Assembly: GCF_003073175.1 (NCBI RefSeq) | Contig: NZ_QBBX01000006.1 | Span: 110,096-174,095, forward strand | Origin: Peribacillus acanthi | Lineage (GTDB): Bacteria; Bacillota; Bacilli; Bacillales; DSM-1321 | DNA: 64,000 nt | Direction: 5' to 3' | Shown: positions 8,822-18,545 of the stretch, piece by piece | Layout: the number at the start of each line of letters is the position of its first letter | Numbering within the stretch: position 1 is the first letter of the stretch | Notes under the pieces: model-generated | Told to the model about the DNA's origin: nothing | What the model saw: the letters and a program-made list of their open reading frames with translations, nothing else | Database searches by the model: none | Position numbers and translations under genes: made by a program

Positions 8822-8916
8822 ATTTACCGAATAGAGAGTGTATTTTACCGAAATTCATAATTTTTCACCGAACACAACCAGTTTATTACCGAACCTCTAT
8901 GATCTTTTACCGAACA
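8822..8916. repeat. 21-bp-period intergenic array A
   Basis: Five copies of the core TTTACCGAA(C) occur with their ACCGA starting at 8826, 8847, 8867, 8888 and 8909, a spacing of 21, 20, 21 and 21 bp. The 10-12 bp between cores are not conserved. On the minus strand the unit reads GTTCGGTAAAA. Confidence 0.85.
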
Positions 8917-8918
8917 AG

Positions 8919-8948
8919 CAAAAAGACCCCTCATTAGGAGTCTTTTTT
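8919..8948 (-). terminator. Terminator of the dpp-ykf operon
   Basis: On the minus strand GACTCCT and AGGGGTC pair around AATG, flanked by A-run and T-run, right after the ykfD stop. One pair is mismatched. Confidence 0.75.
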
Positions 8949-8950
8949 CG

Positions 8951-9961
8951 CTATTTCGTTGCAGCCGTTTCGGCGTAATTTCCATCAGACACAATTTTTT
9001 CATTATAGAGATGACATGCTACAAAATGATTTTCATCAATCTCTTGCCATTCTGGTTTTATTTCTGAACAAGCTGGCATTGCGTGTGGACATCTTGTTCG
9101 GAATACACAACCACTTGGTGGATTGATTGGACTTGGTAACTCACCTTGTAAAATAATCCGTTCTCTTTGATCCTCTATATCTGGATCAGGTATAGGAATT
9201 GCAGAAAGAAGTGCTTGTGTATATGGATGTAATGGTTTCTTGTATAATTGATTACTAGTTGTGAGTTCGACCATATTTCCTAAATACATTACACCTATTC
9301 GATCGCTTATTGCTTTTACCATGGAAAGATCATGAGCGATAAATAAATAGGTCAGCCCTTTTTCTTTCTGAAGTCTCTTCAGTAAATTAACAACTTGTGC
9401 TTGGACGGAAACATCTAAAGCAGAAATCGGTTCATCTGCAATGATAAATTCAGGATCTAATGCCAATGCTCTTGCAATCCCAATCCTTTGTCTTTGACCG
9501 CCACTGAATTCATGAGGATAGCGATTGGCGTGGTCACGATTCAGTCCAACATCTTCTAACAATTGATAAACCCGCCCCATGCGCTCTTTTTTATCCTTAT
9601 AAAGTCCGTGGACTTCCATTGGTTCCATAATGATTTCAGCAACAGTCGATCGTGGATTTAAGGATGCGTATGGATCTTGAAAGATCATTTGCATTTGTCG
9701 ATGGAATGCAAACTTCTCCTTTTCCTTCATCGAATGAATGTCCTTCCCATCATACAACGCTGAGCCTTCAGTGCGGTCATACAATCCTATGATTGTTCTT
9801 CCAATCGTGGATTTACCACATCCTGATTCCCCAACCAAACCAAATGTCTCACCTTGATGGATTTTAAAGGATACGTTATCTACCGCTTTTAATATTTCAT
9901 TTTTCCCAAGGTGAAAATACTTTTTTAATGAATCAACTTCTAGTAACACTTTTTTCTCCAT
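8951..9961 (-). CDS. ykfD: YkfD/OppF-type oligopeptide ABC transporter ATPase
   Basis: This 336-residue ATPase has Walker A GESGCGKST, signature FSGGQRQRIGIARALA, Walker B FIIADEPISALDVSVQAQVV, and the C-terminal oligo_HPY region with the Cys cluster GCVFRTRCPHAMPACSE, which is typical of peptide transporters and probably binds a cluster or metal. The start is the ATG at 9961, six bases after GGAGGG; that site overlaps the last codons of ykfC, whose stop is two bases upstream, so translation is coupled. It closes the dppABCDE-ykfABCD operon and probably pairs with DppD, as there is no dppF. Confidence 0.93.
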   Translation of the reverse strand: MEKKVLLEVDSLKKYFHLGKNEILKAVDNVSFKIHQGETFGLVGESGCGKSTIGRTIIGLYDRTEGSALYDGKDIHSMKEKEKFAFHRQMQMIFQDPYASLNPRSTVAEIIMEPMEVHGLYKDKKERMGRVYQLLEDVGLNRDHANRYPHEFSGGQRQRIGIARALALDPEFIIADEPISALDVSVQAQVVNLLKRLQKEKGLTYLFIAHDLSMVKAISDRIGVMYLGNMVELTTSNQLYKKPLHPYTQALLSAIPIPDPDIEDQRERIILQGELPSPINPPSGCVFRTRCPHAMPACSEIKPEWQEIDENHFVACHLYNEKIVSDGNYAETAATK

Positions 9962-9963
9962 GT

Positions 9964-10884
9964 TCATCCCTCCGTAGCTTGCCAATACCTTCTTGCTGCA
10001 CAAAGTTCTTTTTCGTAAATGGTTCCTGCAAGATCGATGATTTCAATGGTCTTTCCAGTATTCGGAGAGTGAAGTAACTTGCCCTCTCCATAATAAATGC
10101 CGACGTGATGAATCCTGCCCTTGCCTTCTTCATAGGCAAAAAATAATAAATCCCCTTGCTGTAACTCATCTAAAGGAACCTCATCACCTGCGGCAGCTTG
10201 GTCATGGGCATCACGTGGGATGATATATCCGTTTACTTTACACATGTTATAACTGAATCCAGAACAATCATATCCAAAGCTGCTCATGCCACCCCATAAA
10301 TATGGCAATCCTAAAAACTGTTCACCTGATTTTACGATACTTGCCCCATCTCTTTTTTCAAACGAGTCCAAAGATTCGAATACTTCAACATCTTTAGTGG
10401 AAAGAAAACCAATACCCGTAGGTGTCAAAACCTCAACCTTATCAGAAGCTACAGACACTACAGGTAATCTCGTTGCATAGCTAAGCTCCATGATTGGTGA
10501 TTGTTCGCTATCTAATAAAGTTGTTTTTTTAGAAGAAACCGATGCCACTTTGGAAGGGATTTCTAGGTCAACTTTATCTACTAATTGTATAGTAGGTACC
10601 CATCCAGGATATCCTCTTTCATCCTTTGAGTTTGGTTGCTCAAGACAAATGACAGAGGACCATCCATCATTCTCTTCCACTACTAATACTTCCTCTCCAA
10701 AAAGAATCTGGGTCTGGACCAAGTTACTATTACATAATTCTAGCAAGGTTTCATATTCTAATCCTTGAAGCCATCCTTCCAAGTCAACCGGATTTGAAAT
10801 GGCCTTTGCATCAAATTTTCTACTAGATTCATATGATGTCCAGACGGTCGCTACCGCTACATTGACAACCTTTCTCTTTTCCAT
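9964..10884 (-). CDS. ykfC: Gamma-D-glutamyl-L-diamino acid endopeptidase (NlpC/P60), YkfC
   Basis: The 306-residue protein has SH3b-like domains in its first about 180 residues and a C-terminal NlpC/P60 domain with the catalytic Cys in YDCSGFSYN near residue 216 and His in IHHVGIYYGEG. It matches B. subtilis YkfC, which cuts the gamma-D-Glu to diaminopimelate bond of murein peptides that carry a free N-terminal L-Ala. No signal peptide is present, fitting a cytoplasmic role on imported peptides. GGGGG precedes the ATG. The order ykfA-ykfB-ykfC-ykfD supports the assignment. Confidence 0.92.
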   Translation of the reverse strand: MEKRKVVNVAVATVWTSYESSRKFDAKAISNPVDLEGWLQGLEYETLLELCNSNLVQTQILFGEEVLVVEENDGWSSVICLEQPNSKDERGYPGWVPTIQLVDKVDLEIPSKVASVSSKKTTLLDSEQSPIMELSYATRLPVVSVASDKVEVLTPTGIGFLSTKDVEVFESLDSFEKRDGASIVKSGEQFLGLPYLWGGMSSFGYDCSGFSYNMCKVNGYIIPRDAHDQAAAGDEVPLDELQQGDLLFFAYEEGKGRIHHVGIYYGEGKLLHSPNTGKTIEIIDLAGTIYEKELCAARRYWQATEG

Positions 10885-10901
10885 CTTCTATCCCCCTATT
10901 G

Positions 10902-11981
10902 TTAGTTCTTTATTCCAGAGATTCCTAGACCATGAGCATCTGGGAAAGTAATTCGTTTACCTTCGTAGCTAATTCCCCCGGTCACAATATCATTAGCTAA
11001 CATCAAAGGGGCATCAAAATCGAACCGAGTGATATTTTTTTTACTTGCCGCAAAATGGGCCGCTGCTGTAATTCCAAGACGTGTTTCGATCATGCTTCCG
11101 ACCATGCATTCTACTCCACACGTCTCAGCCAAGCTATTAATAGTTTGGGCTTGGTAGATACCTCCAGCCTTCATCAGCTTAATATTAATTAAATCAGCAC
11201 TTCTCGTTTTCAATACTTGCATCGCCTGTTTAGGTGTAAAAATACTTTCATCCGCCATAATTGGTGTGTCTACATGATCCGTAACTTGTTTTAATCCTTC
11301 GATATCAGCTGCTAGAACTGGCTGTTCAACCAGTTCTATGTTAAGACCGGCATCTTCCATTTTACGAATGATTCTAATCGATTCCTTTGGATTCCAACCT
11401 TGGTTTGCATCTAAGCGGATTTTAATATCTTTACCTACTTGTTCCCGAATTTTTTTAATTCGATCAAAATCTAGTGATGCTTCGTCCTTTCCCACCTTGA
11501 CCTTTAGGACTGTAAATCCTTTCTTCACGTATTGAACAGCGTCCTCACCCATTTCCTCGGGGGAATTTACACTAACAGTGAAATCTGTTTCTAATTCGTT
11601 TCTGTATCCACCAAGGAAATGATAAAGTGGTAGTTTGCAGTTTTGTGCAATACAATCATAAAGGGCCATATCAATAGCTGCCTTCGCACTGCTGTTTCCA
11701 ACCAAGATAGTCTGTATTCCTTGGAAAACTACTTCATAGTTTAATAGGTTTTTTTGTAATAAATAAGGTTTAAAAATTTGTTGAACCGCGTATTCGACAC
11801 TGTTCAGACTGTCCCCTGTAATAACATGCGTTGGAGGTGCCTCTCCCCAACCAGTAATGCCGTTGTCGCATGTGATTTTTACAATGACTGCTTCAGCCGT
11901 TTCTACGGTTCTAAGGGCAGTTTTAAAAGGTTTAGTAAGTGGAACAGCTACTTTATAAGTTTCAATCGATGTGATAATCAA
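10902..11981 (-). CDS. ykfB: L-Ala-D/L-Glu epimerase, YkfB
   Basis: This 359-residue enolase-superfamily enzyme has the KxK motif (LKVKVGK near residue 160), the metal ligands Asp in RLDANQGW, Glu in ELVEQP and Asp in MADES, and the second catalytic Lys in INIKLMKAGG. It epimerises L-Ala-D-Glu to L-Ala-L-Glu so that the murein dipeptide can be hydrolysed. It starts with TTG behind AGGAGAGA. It sits between the carboxypeptidase and the endopeptidase that make its substrate. Confidence 0.92.
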   Translation of the reverse strand: MIITSIETYKVAVPLTKPFKTALRTVETAEAVIVKITCDNGITGWGEAPPTHVITGDSLNSVEYAVQQIFKPYLLQKNLLNYEVVFQGIQTILVGNSSAKAAIDMALYDCIAQNCKLPLYHFLGGYRNELETDFTVSVNSPEEMGEDAVQYVKKGFTVLKVKVGKDEASLDFDRIKKIREQVGKDIKIRLDANQGWNPKESIRIIRKMEDAGLNIELVEQPVLAADIEGLKQVTDHVDTPIMADESIFTPKQAMQVLKTRSADLINIKLMKAGGIYQAQTINSLAETCGVECMVGSMIETRLGITAAAHFAASKKNITRFDFDAPLMLANDIVTGGISYEGKRITFPDAHGLGISGIKN

Positions 11982-11997
11982 CGTCTGTCTCTCCTAA

Positions 11998-12921
11998 CTA
12001 TGACTGGATTCCATGTTCAATGATTACTGTCTTTTGACAGGTATCTACCGTCGCCTTTACCCCTAATGGAATACTGTAATGTGGGTTACAATGGCCGATT
12101 CTAAGCCCTTTCAATGTTGGTCTTCCTGCAAGTTCGGCATACTGAGCTAACACTTCATCAAGTGTCAATGACAATTCACGTTCTGGGACACAATTAGCGA
12201 AATCACCGAACAAGATTGCTGAAGCATCTGTCAGCTTCCCTGCCATATAAAGATGGTTCAAGTATCGATCCACTTGGCGAGGCTCCTCGTTCACATCCTC
12301 TATTAATAAAACCTTGTTCTTCGTATCAATTTCAAACTTAGTCCCTAATGTACTAACTATTAATGTCAAATTACCCCCAACTATAACCCCTTCTGCATTC
12401 CCTTCCACCAAAACCTCTATAGGGGCAATTGATTCATCATATCGAAAAGGATGGGAAGAAAATAATTGCTGGAATCTGTCCTTAGAATCTTGGTGACAAT
12501 CTGGCTTCCCAATATCTGATGCAGGCATTGGCCCATGGAATGTGACCAACCCAGTTTCTTGATGGATGCTATTATGTAAAAACGTAATATCGCTATAGCC
12601 CCAAAAGATTTTCGGATTTGCTTGTATTAATTCGAAATCGATTTGGGATGCAATGCGTGGAGTTCCATAACCTCCACACGCACAGAAAATCGCTTTAACT
12701 TCAGGATCAGCGAACATGGCATGTAAGTCCTCCACCCTCTCTTGATCCTTCCCAGCTAAATAACCATTGATTTCATGTATGTATTTTCCAAATTTCACGT
12801 TTAACCCTAACTCTTCAAAGAAAGCAATTGCGTTTTGTAATTGTTCTTGATTTGGTGGACTTGCAGGCGCAATGATTCCTACCGTATCTCCTTTTACTAA
12901 ACCTCTAGGTCTAATTGTCAT
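11998..12921 (-). CDS. ykfA: LD-carboxypeptidase (S66 family), YkfA
   Basis: The 307-residue protein has the S66 features GDTVGIIAPASPP at the start, the Ser nucleophile region FWGYSDITFLHN near residue 110, and the later Glu and His in LLIEDVNEEP and RIGHCNPHYSIPLG. The family removes the terminal D-amino acid from murein tetrapeptides or cleaves related L,D bonds. The ATG at 12921 has GAGGTG upstream; three more codons to a GTG lack one. Fourth from last gene of the operon, after an intercistronic hairpin. Confidence 0.9.
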   Translation of the reverse strand: MTIRPRGLVKGDTVGIIAPASPPNQEQLQNAIAFFEELGLNVKFGKYIHEINGYLAGKDQERVEDLHAMFADPEVKAIFCACGGYGTPRIASQIDFELIQANPKIFWGYSDITFLHNSIHQETGLVTFHGPMPASDIGKPDCHQDSKDRFQQLFSSHPFRYDESIAPIEVLVEGNAEGVIVGGNLTLIVSTLGTKFEIDTKNKVLLIEDVNEEPRQVDRYLNHLYMAGKLTDASAILFGDFANCVPERELSLTLDEVLAQYAELAGRPTLKGLRIGHCNPHYSIPLGVKATVDTCQKTVIIEHGIQS

Positions 12922-13027
12922 TTGCAACACCTCATTTATGTTTTATACTTCAAACCTATTACTGGGGAATCATTTTATTCTTTAAATGGAGAATGATGAG
13001 GAAAATGGGTTAGGGGTTATAAATGGA

Positions 13028-13064
13028 CTTGCCCTCTCCTGGCTTAGAACCTGGAGAGAGCAAG
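13028..13064 (-). other. Intercistronic stem-loop between dppE and ykfA
   Basis: CTTGC-CTCTCC and GGAGAG-GCAAG form a long stem with small bulges. No T-run follows on the minus strand, so it more likely protects the upstream dpp message from 3' decay, raising the yield of binding protein, than stops transcription fully. Confidence 0.6.
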
Positions 13065-13074
13065 CTTGTCTAAA

Positions 13075-14700
13075 TTACTTCTTGTCTGCCCATTTCAATT
13101 CCATGTAACCTACAGGGTGACGAACAATTCCTGTAACATTTTCATTTTGAAGATATACATGGTTATAGAAGTGGATTGGGAAGATTGGTGCTTCTTCCAT
13201 TAGAAGTTTTTCAGCTTGGTACATTAGTTCGAAACGTTTCTTTTCATCCGCTTCGTTTTTAGCATCTTTAATTAATTTGTCATATGTTGGGTTGCTCCAA
13301 CCAGTACGGTTCATAGAAAGTCCTGTTTGGAAGTTTTCTAAGAAGTTGATTGGATCAGCGTAGTCTGCTAAGAAAGAGCTACGAGATAATTGGAATTTCA
13401 AAGCTGTTTGCTCTTCAGCAAAAACATTCCATTCCATATTCGCTAACTTCACTTCTACCCCCAGGTTTTCTTTGAACATTTGTTGTAGAGCTTCAGCGAT
13501 TTTCTTATGAGTATCGCTTGTGCTGTACGTTAAAGTAACTTCAGGAAGCTTATCATAGCCTTCTTCTTGCATTCCTTTAGCAAGAAGAGCTTTTGCTTCT
13601 TCAAGATTTGTTTTCATTAACTCTCCGTTAGTTTCACGGAAGTCATTGCCATCAGCATCGTTAAATCCATATGATACGAAACCATATGCAGGTTTCTCTT
13701 GGTTTTTCGTTACGAAATCAACCATTTTTTGTTGGTCAACTGCAAGAGCGAATGCTTTACGGATATTCTTGTTTTGGAACGGTTCCATGGTTACGTTAAA
13801 ACGGTAGAAGTATGTACCAGCTTGGTCACCTACTTGCGCTTTACCATCTTTGAATAACTGTTCAGCTAAATCTGCAGGAACATCCGAAGTATCTAGCTCA
13901 CCGCTTTGGAACATTTGGTATTCAGTGTTTGTGTCATCTACGATTGCCCAATGTACTTTATCAAGCTTTACATTACCAGCATCCCAGTAGTTTTTGTTCT
14001 TTTCCATTACGAAATGACTATCATGTTCCCACTCAGCCAAGTTGAATGGACCATTTCCTACGAAAGTTTTTGCTTCTGCAAACCATTGTGCATTTTCCGT
14101 TGCAACTTTTTCGTTAACTGGGAAGAACGCAGGGTTTGCAATAACGCTTAAGAAGTATGCTTGAGGACTTGTTAATGTAACCTCAAAAGTCTTCTCATCA
14201 ACAGCTTTTACTTTCACATCATCAGCAGATCCTTTATTTGTGTTAAAAGCTTCTGCTCCTTCAATGAAGAAAGCAAGGAATGCAGCAGGAGATCCTACCG
14301 CAGGATCAAGAAGGCGTTTCCAAGCAAAAACGAAATCTCCAGCCGTTACATCATCACCATTAGACCATTTAGCATCATCACGGATATGGAATGTGTATGT
14401 CTTACCATCATCTGATACTTCCCAGTCTTTTGCAGTTGCAGCTTCTGGATCATGGTTCTCTCCAAGACGAGTTAAACCTTCCATCAAGTTGTTCAGTGCG
14501 TTCCAAGATACTGAATCGAACCCGATTACTGGATCGAATGAAGTAGGCTCACTTCCATTGTTTAACTTCAAAACCTTTTCTACTTTTGCAGTTTCTTCTC
14601 CATCTTTCGCTGTTTCAGTTCCTGCATCCTTTTTTGCTGTACATGCAGCAGCGACGAAAATCATCATGACTGACATGAACAAAGCTAAAAATTTCTTCAT
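13075..14700 (-). CDS. dppE: Dipeptide/oligopeptide-binding lipoprotein DppE
   Basis: The 541-residue SBP_bac_5 protein starts at the ATG at 14700 behind AAGGGGG and has a lipoprotein signal MKKFLALFMSVMMIF followed by VAAAC. The family signature is seen near residue 85 (TFHIRDDAKWSNGDDVTAGDFVFAWKR; the conserved core is WSNGDxVTAxDFVFAWKR). It captures peptides, in B. subtilis murein-type and other dipeptides, for DppBC. It lies after dppD, as in B. subtilis. Confidence 0.93.
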   Translation of the reverse strand: MKKFLALFMSVMMIFVAAACTAKKDAGTETAKDGEETAKVEKVLKLNNGSEPTSFDPVIGFDSVSWNALNNLMEGLTRLGENHDPEAATAKDWEVSDDGKTYTFHIRDDAKWSNGDDVTAGDFVFAWKRLLDPAVGSPAAFLAFFIEGAEAFNTNKGSADDVKVKAVDEKTFEVTLTSPQAYFLSVIANPAFFPVNEKVATENAQWFAEAKTFVGNGPFNLAEWEHDSHFVMEKNKNYWDAGNVKLDKVHWAIVDDTNTEYQMFQSGELDTSDVPADLAEQLFKDGKAQVGDQAGTYFYRFNVTMEPFQNKNIRKAFALAVDQQKMVDFVTKNQEKPAYGFVSYGFNDADGNDFRETNGELMKTNLEEAKALLAKGMQEEGYDKLPEVTLTYSTSDTHKKIAEALQQMFKENLGVEVKLANMEWNVFAEEQTALKFQLSRSSFLADYADPINFLENFQTGLSMNRTGWSNPTYDKLIKDAKNEADEKKRFELMYQAEKLLMEEAPIFPIHFYNHVYLQNENVTGIVRHPVGYMELKWADKK

Positions 14701-14759
14701 ATTTTTCCCCCTTCTCTTTTTTACATCTATTTGATATTTCTGTGATGCTGTTTTCAAAC

Positions 14760-15755
14760 TTATACCTTCGCCAACATTTTTGTGGCTCTTTCATCCTGAA
14801 GCCAGCAATCCACTTGGTGCTCCTGGCTCAGTTGAGTTTTGGTAGGATAAACCCTTTCACAAACTTCCATCGCATAAGAGCAACGTGCAGCGAATGCACA
14901 TCCAATTGGAGGTGCAAATAGGTCTGGTGGAGAACCGACGATTGGAACGAGTTCCGTTCCTTCTAAATCAAGTCGTGGAACGGAGTTCAATAATCCCCTA
15001 GTATATGGATGTTGAGGATTATAGAAAATCTCTCTTCTTGTACCAGTTTCAACGATTTTTCCTGCGTACATGACTGCGATTCGATCTGCCACTTGTGCAA
15101 CTACCCCTAAATCATGGGTGATTAATATGATGGATACTCCTGTTTTCTTTTGTATATCCTTAAACAAGTCCAAAATTTGGGCTTGTATGGTTACATCTAA
15201 AGCTGTTGTAGGTTCATCGGCGATTAACACCTCTGGTTGACATACTAGTGCCATCGCAATGACAATACGCTGTCTCATCCCACCACTAAACTGGTGAGGG
15301 TACTGTTTTAATCGAGTTAACGGGCTAGGGATTCCCACAAGGTCAAGCATAGAAAGAGCCTTTTTCCTTGCTTCTTCCTTTGAAACTTTTTCATGTTGGA
15401 TGATTCCCTCCATGATTTGATCGCCAATCGTCAATGTCGGATTCAATGCTGTCATTGGATCCTGGAAAATCATTGAAATATCGGCTCCTCGAATCGATCT
15501 CATTTCAGCATCCTTTAGAGTTGTAAGGTCTTTTCCCTTAAAAAGGATGGAGCCTTGTGTGATTTTCCCGGGAGGATTCGGAATCAATCGCATGATGCTT
15601 TGAGATGTGACACTCTTTCCACAACCCGATTCCCCTACAATCGCCAGAGTTTCACCTTTATGTAAATCAAACGAGACACCACGTACTGCCTTGACTTCTC
15701 CTCCATATGTTTTGAAGTCTACGTGTAGGTCGTTAACTTGTAACACTTTTTCCAT
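14760..15755 (-). CDS. dppD: Dipeptide ABC transporter ATPase DppD
   Basis: This 331-residue ATPase has Walker A GESGCGKSV, signature FSGGMRQRIVIAMALV, Walker B VLIADEPTTALDVTIQAQIL and the C-terminal peptide-transporter Cys cluster (GCAFAARCSYAMEVC). It energises DppBC together with a second ATPase, probably YkfD at the end of the same operon. The gene follows dppC after four bases. Confidence 0.93.
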   Translation of the reverse strand: MEKVLQVNDLHVDFKTYGGEVKAVRGVSFDLHKGETLAIVGESGCGKSVTSQSIMRLIPNPPGKITQGSILFKGKDLTTLKDAEMRSIRGADISMIFQDPMTALNPTLTIGDQIMEGIIQHEKVSKEEARKKALSMLDLVGIPSPLTRLKQYPHQFSGGMRQRIVIAMALVCQPEVLIADEPTTALDVTIQAQILDLFKDIQKKTGVSIILITHDLGVVAQVADRIAVMYAGKIVETGTRREIFYNPQHPYTRGLLNSVPRLDLEGTELVPIVGSPPDLFAPPIGCAFAARCSYAMEVCERVYPTKTQLSQEHQVDCWLQDERATKMLAKV

Positions 15756-15759
15756 CCTT

Positions 15760-16716
15760 CTACCTCCTTAACTTCGGATCGAGAGCATCCTGAAGTCCAT
15801 CTCCCAGCACATTAAACGCAAACATCGTTAATGAAATAAAGAATGCAGGGAAGAAAAGGCGCCACCAATGACCTGATAGAATAGTAGATAACCCATCATT
15901 TGCCATCACACCCCAGCTCGCGAATGGAGCTTGGATACCTAACCCAAGGAAGCTTAGAAAAGCTTCTGCGAAAATTGCTGATGGCACAGTCAAAGTCATT
16001 TGGACTATGATTGGCCCCATTGTGTTTGGTAATAAATTCTTCCGAATAATCCGTGCTGTTTTTGTACCGAACGTTTTAGAAGCCAAAACAAATTCATAGT
16101 TTTTGATTTGTAGAACTTGTCCCCTAACAATTCGTGCCATACCAATCCAGCCCGTAATTGTTAAAGCTACGATAATAGTGAAAAGACCTGGACCAAGGAC
16201 TACCGACATCAAGATAACGATAAGTAGATAAGGAAGGCCGTATAATACTTCGATTACCCTCATCATGATATGATCAACTCTTCCGCCTTTATATCCGGCG
16301 ATTCCTCCGTAAATGACACCGATTAGGAAATCTATCAGTGCTGCAACTACCCCTACAAATAAGGAGACACGAGCACCATACCAAGTACGAGTAAATACAT
16401 CTCTACCAAGATCATCCGTACCAAACCAATGCTCTTTGGATGGTGGTAGGTTTTGATCCATTAACCGTTGATCTCCTACCTCATATTGGGAAATCATTGG
16501 ACCGAATATCGCCATAAAGGTTAAGAATATCAAGAAAATCAATCCTAGCATGGCCAGTTTGTTTTTCACTAGCCTTCTCCACGTGTCTTTCCAATAAGAG
16601 AGACTAGGACGAACGACCGCTTCTCTTGCAGCCAAATTATTGGTTTTAGGCGTAAACCATTCATCTGGAATGTTGGAAGTAATAGGAGGTTCTTCTTTTA
16701 TTTTTCGAAGTTCCAT
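15760..16716 (-). CDS. dppC: Dipeptide ABC transporter permease DppC
   Basis: The 318-residue permease has an N-terminal cytoplasmic tail, a first membrane segment near residue 55, the OppC_N region (FGTDDLGRDVFTRTWYGARVSL, conserved core GTDxxGRDVFxR) and a BPD_transp_1 domain with five further segments. The start overlaps the dppB stop by one base, so the two are translationally coupled. Confidence 0.93.
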   Translation of the reverse strand: MELRKIKEEPPITSNIPDEWFTPKTNNLAAREAVVRPSLSYWKDTWRRLVKNKLAMLGLIFLIFLTFMAIFGPMISQYEVGDQRLMDQNLPPSKEHWFGTDDLGRDVFTRTWYGARVSLFVGVVAALIDFLIGVIYGGIAGYKGGRVDHIMMRVIEVLYGLPYLLIVILMSVVLGPGLFTIIVALTITGWIGMARIVRGQVLQIKNYEFVLASKTFGTKTARIIRKNLLPNTMGPIIVQMTLTVPSAIFAEAFLSFLGLGIQAPFASWGVMANDGLSTILSGHWWRLFFPAFFISLTMFAFNVLGDGLQDALDPKLRR

Positions 16717-17648
16717 TATCTTCCCTCCTTCTTATGCAACTTGATGCGTGGGTCAAGTATGCCATACGCCAGATCGACCAAGAACAACATCATAATCAAA
16801 ACGGCACCATAAAACACTGTCGTTCCCATAATGACAGGATAATCACGGCTGTTGATACTTTCCACGAAGTATTTACCCATACCAGGAATCGCAAAGATTT
16901 TTTCAATAACAAATGTTCCCGTCAAAATGCTTGCTGCAAGTGATCCTAGAACAGTTATAACTGGTAATAATGCATTTCTTAACGCATGTTTAAACACAAT
17001 TTTCACTGGCGAAAGCCCTTTTGCTTTTGCTGTTCTTATATAATCCTGTGTTAGTACTTCTAACATACTCGTTCTTGTCAAACGGGCAATAATCGCCATT
17101 GGCCCTGTGGCTAAAGCAAGAGTCGGTAGAATCATATGCATAGGGCTAGCCCATGTAGCTACAGGAAGAAGTTCCCAATCTACAGCGAATTTTTGAATCA
17201 ATAGGGTTGCCATAACAAAGCTTGGCACTGAAATACCTACAACCGCAAACGTCATCGCAAGGTAGTCGATGATCCCGTTATGTCTAAGGGCTGCTACAAT
17301 TCCAAGAAGAATCCCTGAAATGACAGACACAGTAAGAGTGACCATGCCTAGTTCAAATGATACGGGGAACCCTCTCCCCAACATGTCGTTTACTGTTTGT
17401 GAAGATTTTTTAATCGACGGACCAAAATCCAACGTTACTAGTTTCTTTAAATATTCTCCATACTGCACCAACAATGGCTCGTCCAGGTTGTAGTAGGCTT
17501 CTAAATTCTTTTGCACTGATTCACTAGTGTTTCTCTCTTCATTAAATGGAGATCCTGGGACAGAATGCATTAAGAAAAAGGTAAGCGTCACAATCAACCA
17601 AAGGGTCACTAGCATGGACAAAATACGTTTAATAAAATATGAATTCAT
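16716..17648 (-). CDS. dppB: Dipeptide ABC transporter permease DppB
   Basis: The 310-residue permease begins with the usual MNSYFIKRILSMLVTLWLIV segment and has six membrane segments with the EAA-type loop near residue 210 (DYIRTAKAKGLSPVKIVFKHALRNALLP; core RTAKAKGL). It forms the channel with DppC. The site ahead of the ATG is weak (GAAAGTG), unlike its neighbours, which may set a lower level than dppA or dppE. Confidence 0.92.
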   Translation of the reverse strand: MNSYFIKRILSMLVTLWLIVTLTFFLMHSVPGSPFNEERNTSESVQKNLEAYYNLDEPLLVQYGEYLKKLVTLDFGPSIKKSSQTVNDMLGRGFPVSFELGMVTLTVSVISGILLGIVAALRHNGIIDYLAMTFAVVGISVPSFVMATLLIQKFAVDWELLPVATWASPMHMILPTLALATGPMAIIARLTRTSMLEVLTQDYIRTAKAKGLSPVKIVFKHALRNALLPVITVLGSLAASILTGTFVIEKIFAIPGMGKYFVESINSRDYPVIMGTTVFYGAVLIMMLFLVDLAYGILDPRIKLHKKEGR

Positions 17649-17693
17649 GCAATCACACTTTCTTACAAGATTGTGTTCTATGTATTTAATGGA

Positions 17694-18518
17694 CTAGCAA
17701 AAAGTTGTTCTCATTGCAAGCTCCGTCATAACCAGCATCGCTTTATACGCTTCTAAGATATCTTTTGCTTGATATCGAACAATTGTGGTACCTTCCTCAA
17801 TTTCTGTACCTGGCATTAAGCTCGCCCATTCGGCTTGTCCATAATTTGCGAATTCAATGCGCATCAATGGATTTTGTGGTGGGACTAGCGGCTTCACTAA
17901 GTCCTTATTAGCAAGCGCTTGAGCAGTTTTTTCCTGTAGTAGCTCCCTAGCCTTTGCAGGTGTAAGCGATTTCGCGGCTGATCGAGAAATAGATTCCTTC
18001 ACGACAGCAGTCGTAATATTTGGTATTAACGCTTCTGCTTCTTTTGCTGCGCCATCGTCTCCTGCAACCATCAGAACCGGTACTCCATAATATCCAGCAA
18101 CATATGCATTAAAACCAAGTTCACCTATTACTACATCATTGATATAGATATTTCTTACTCCAAAAATCATCGTGTGGGACATGACACCCTTCATAGAAGC
18201 ACGAGCATGATACCCTGCAAAAATGGCCCCTGTAAAACTATCATCCAAACCTTGCACCATAGAAAATGGCTTTACATCACCAGTAATCAACTGAGTCTCA
18301 GGATGAAGCTTTTCAATTAAAAGATTATTCATCTTCGAATGGCTATCATTCACGACTACCTCATCACAACCTCTATCAAAAGCTGTCGAGATGATGGAGT
18401 TCGCTTCATCTGTCATAATTTGTCGTCCTCGTTCGTAATTATGCCTGGAAGAATCGACATGAGTTGCATCAACCAACCCTGTGATTCCTTCCATATCCAC
18501 TGACATATAGAGTTTCAT
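17694..18518 (-). CDS. dppA: D-aminopeptidase DppA (M55)
   Basis: At 274 residues this equals the length of B. subtilis DppA. The zinc ligands of the M55 family are visible: Asp and Glu in MSVDMEGITG at the N-terminus, His in NDSHSKM, His in GYHARAS and Glu in the C-terminal part. The enzyme is a cytoplasmic decameric D-amino peptidase acting on D-Ala-D-Ala and related peptides. The ATG at 18518 has AGGAGGG upstream. It is the first gene of the operon, 28 bp downstream of a CodY-box. Confidence 0.94.
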   Translation of the reverse strand: MKLYMSVDMEGITGLVDATHVDSSRHNYERGRQIMTDEANSIISTAFDRGCDEVVVNDSHSKMNNLLIEKLHPETQLITGDVKPFSMVQGLDDSFTGAIFAGYHARASMKGVMSHTMIFGVRNIYINDVVIGELGFNAYVAGYYGVPVLMVAGDDGAAKEAEALIPNITTAVVKESISRSAAKSLTPAKARELLQEKTAQALANKDLVKPLVPPQNPLMRIEFANYGQAEWASLMPGTEIEEGTTIVRYQAKDILEAYKAMLVMTELAMRTTFC

Positions 18519-18545
18519 TTTTTCCCTCCTATGCATACTTATGTA

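Noticed and set aside
8822-8916. CRISPR-like array
   Set aside because: The period is only 21 bp, conserved cores are about 10 bp and there are no cas genes; this is a short tandem-type array.
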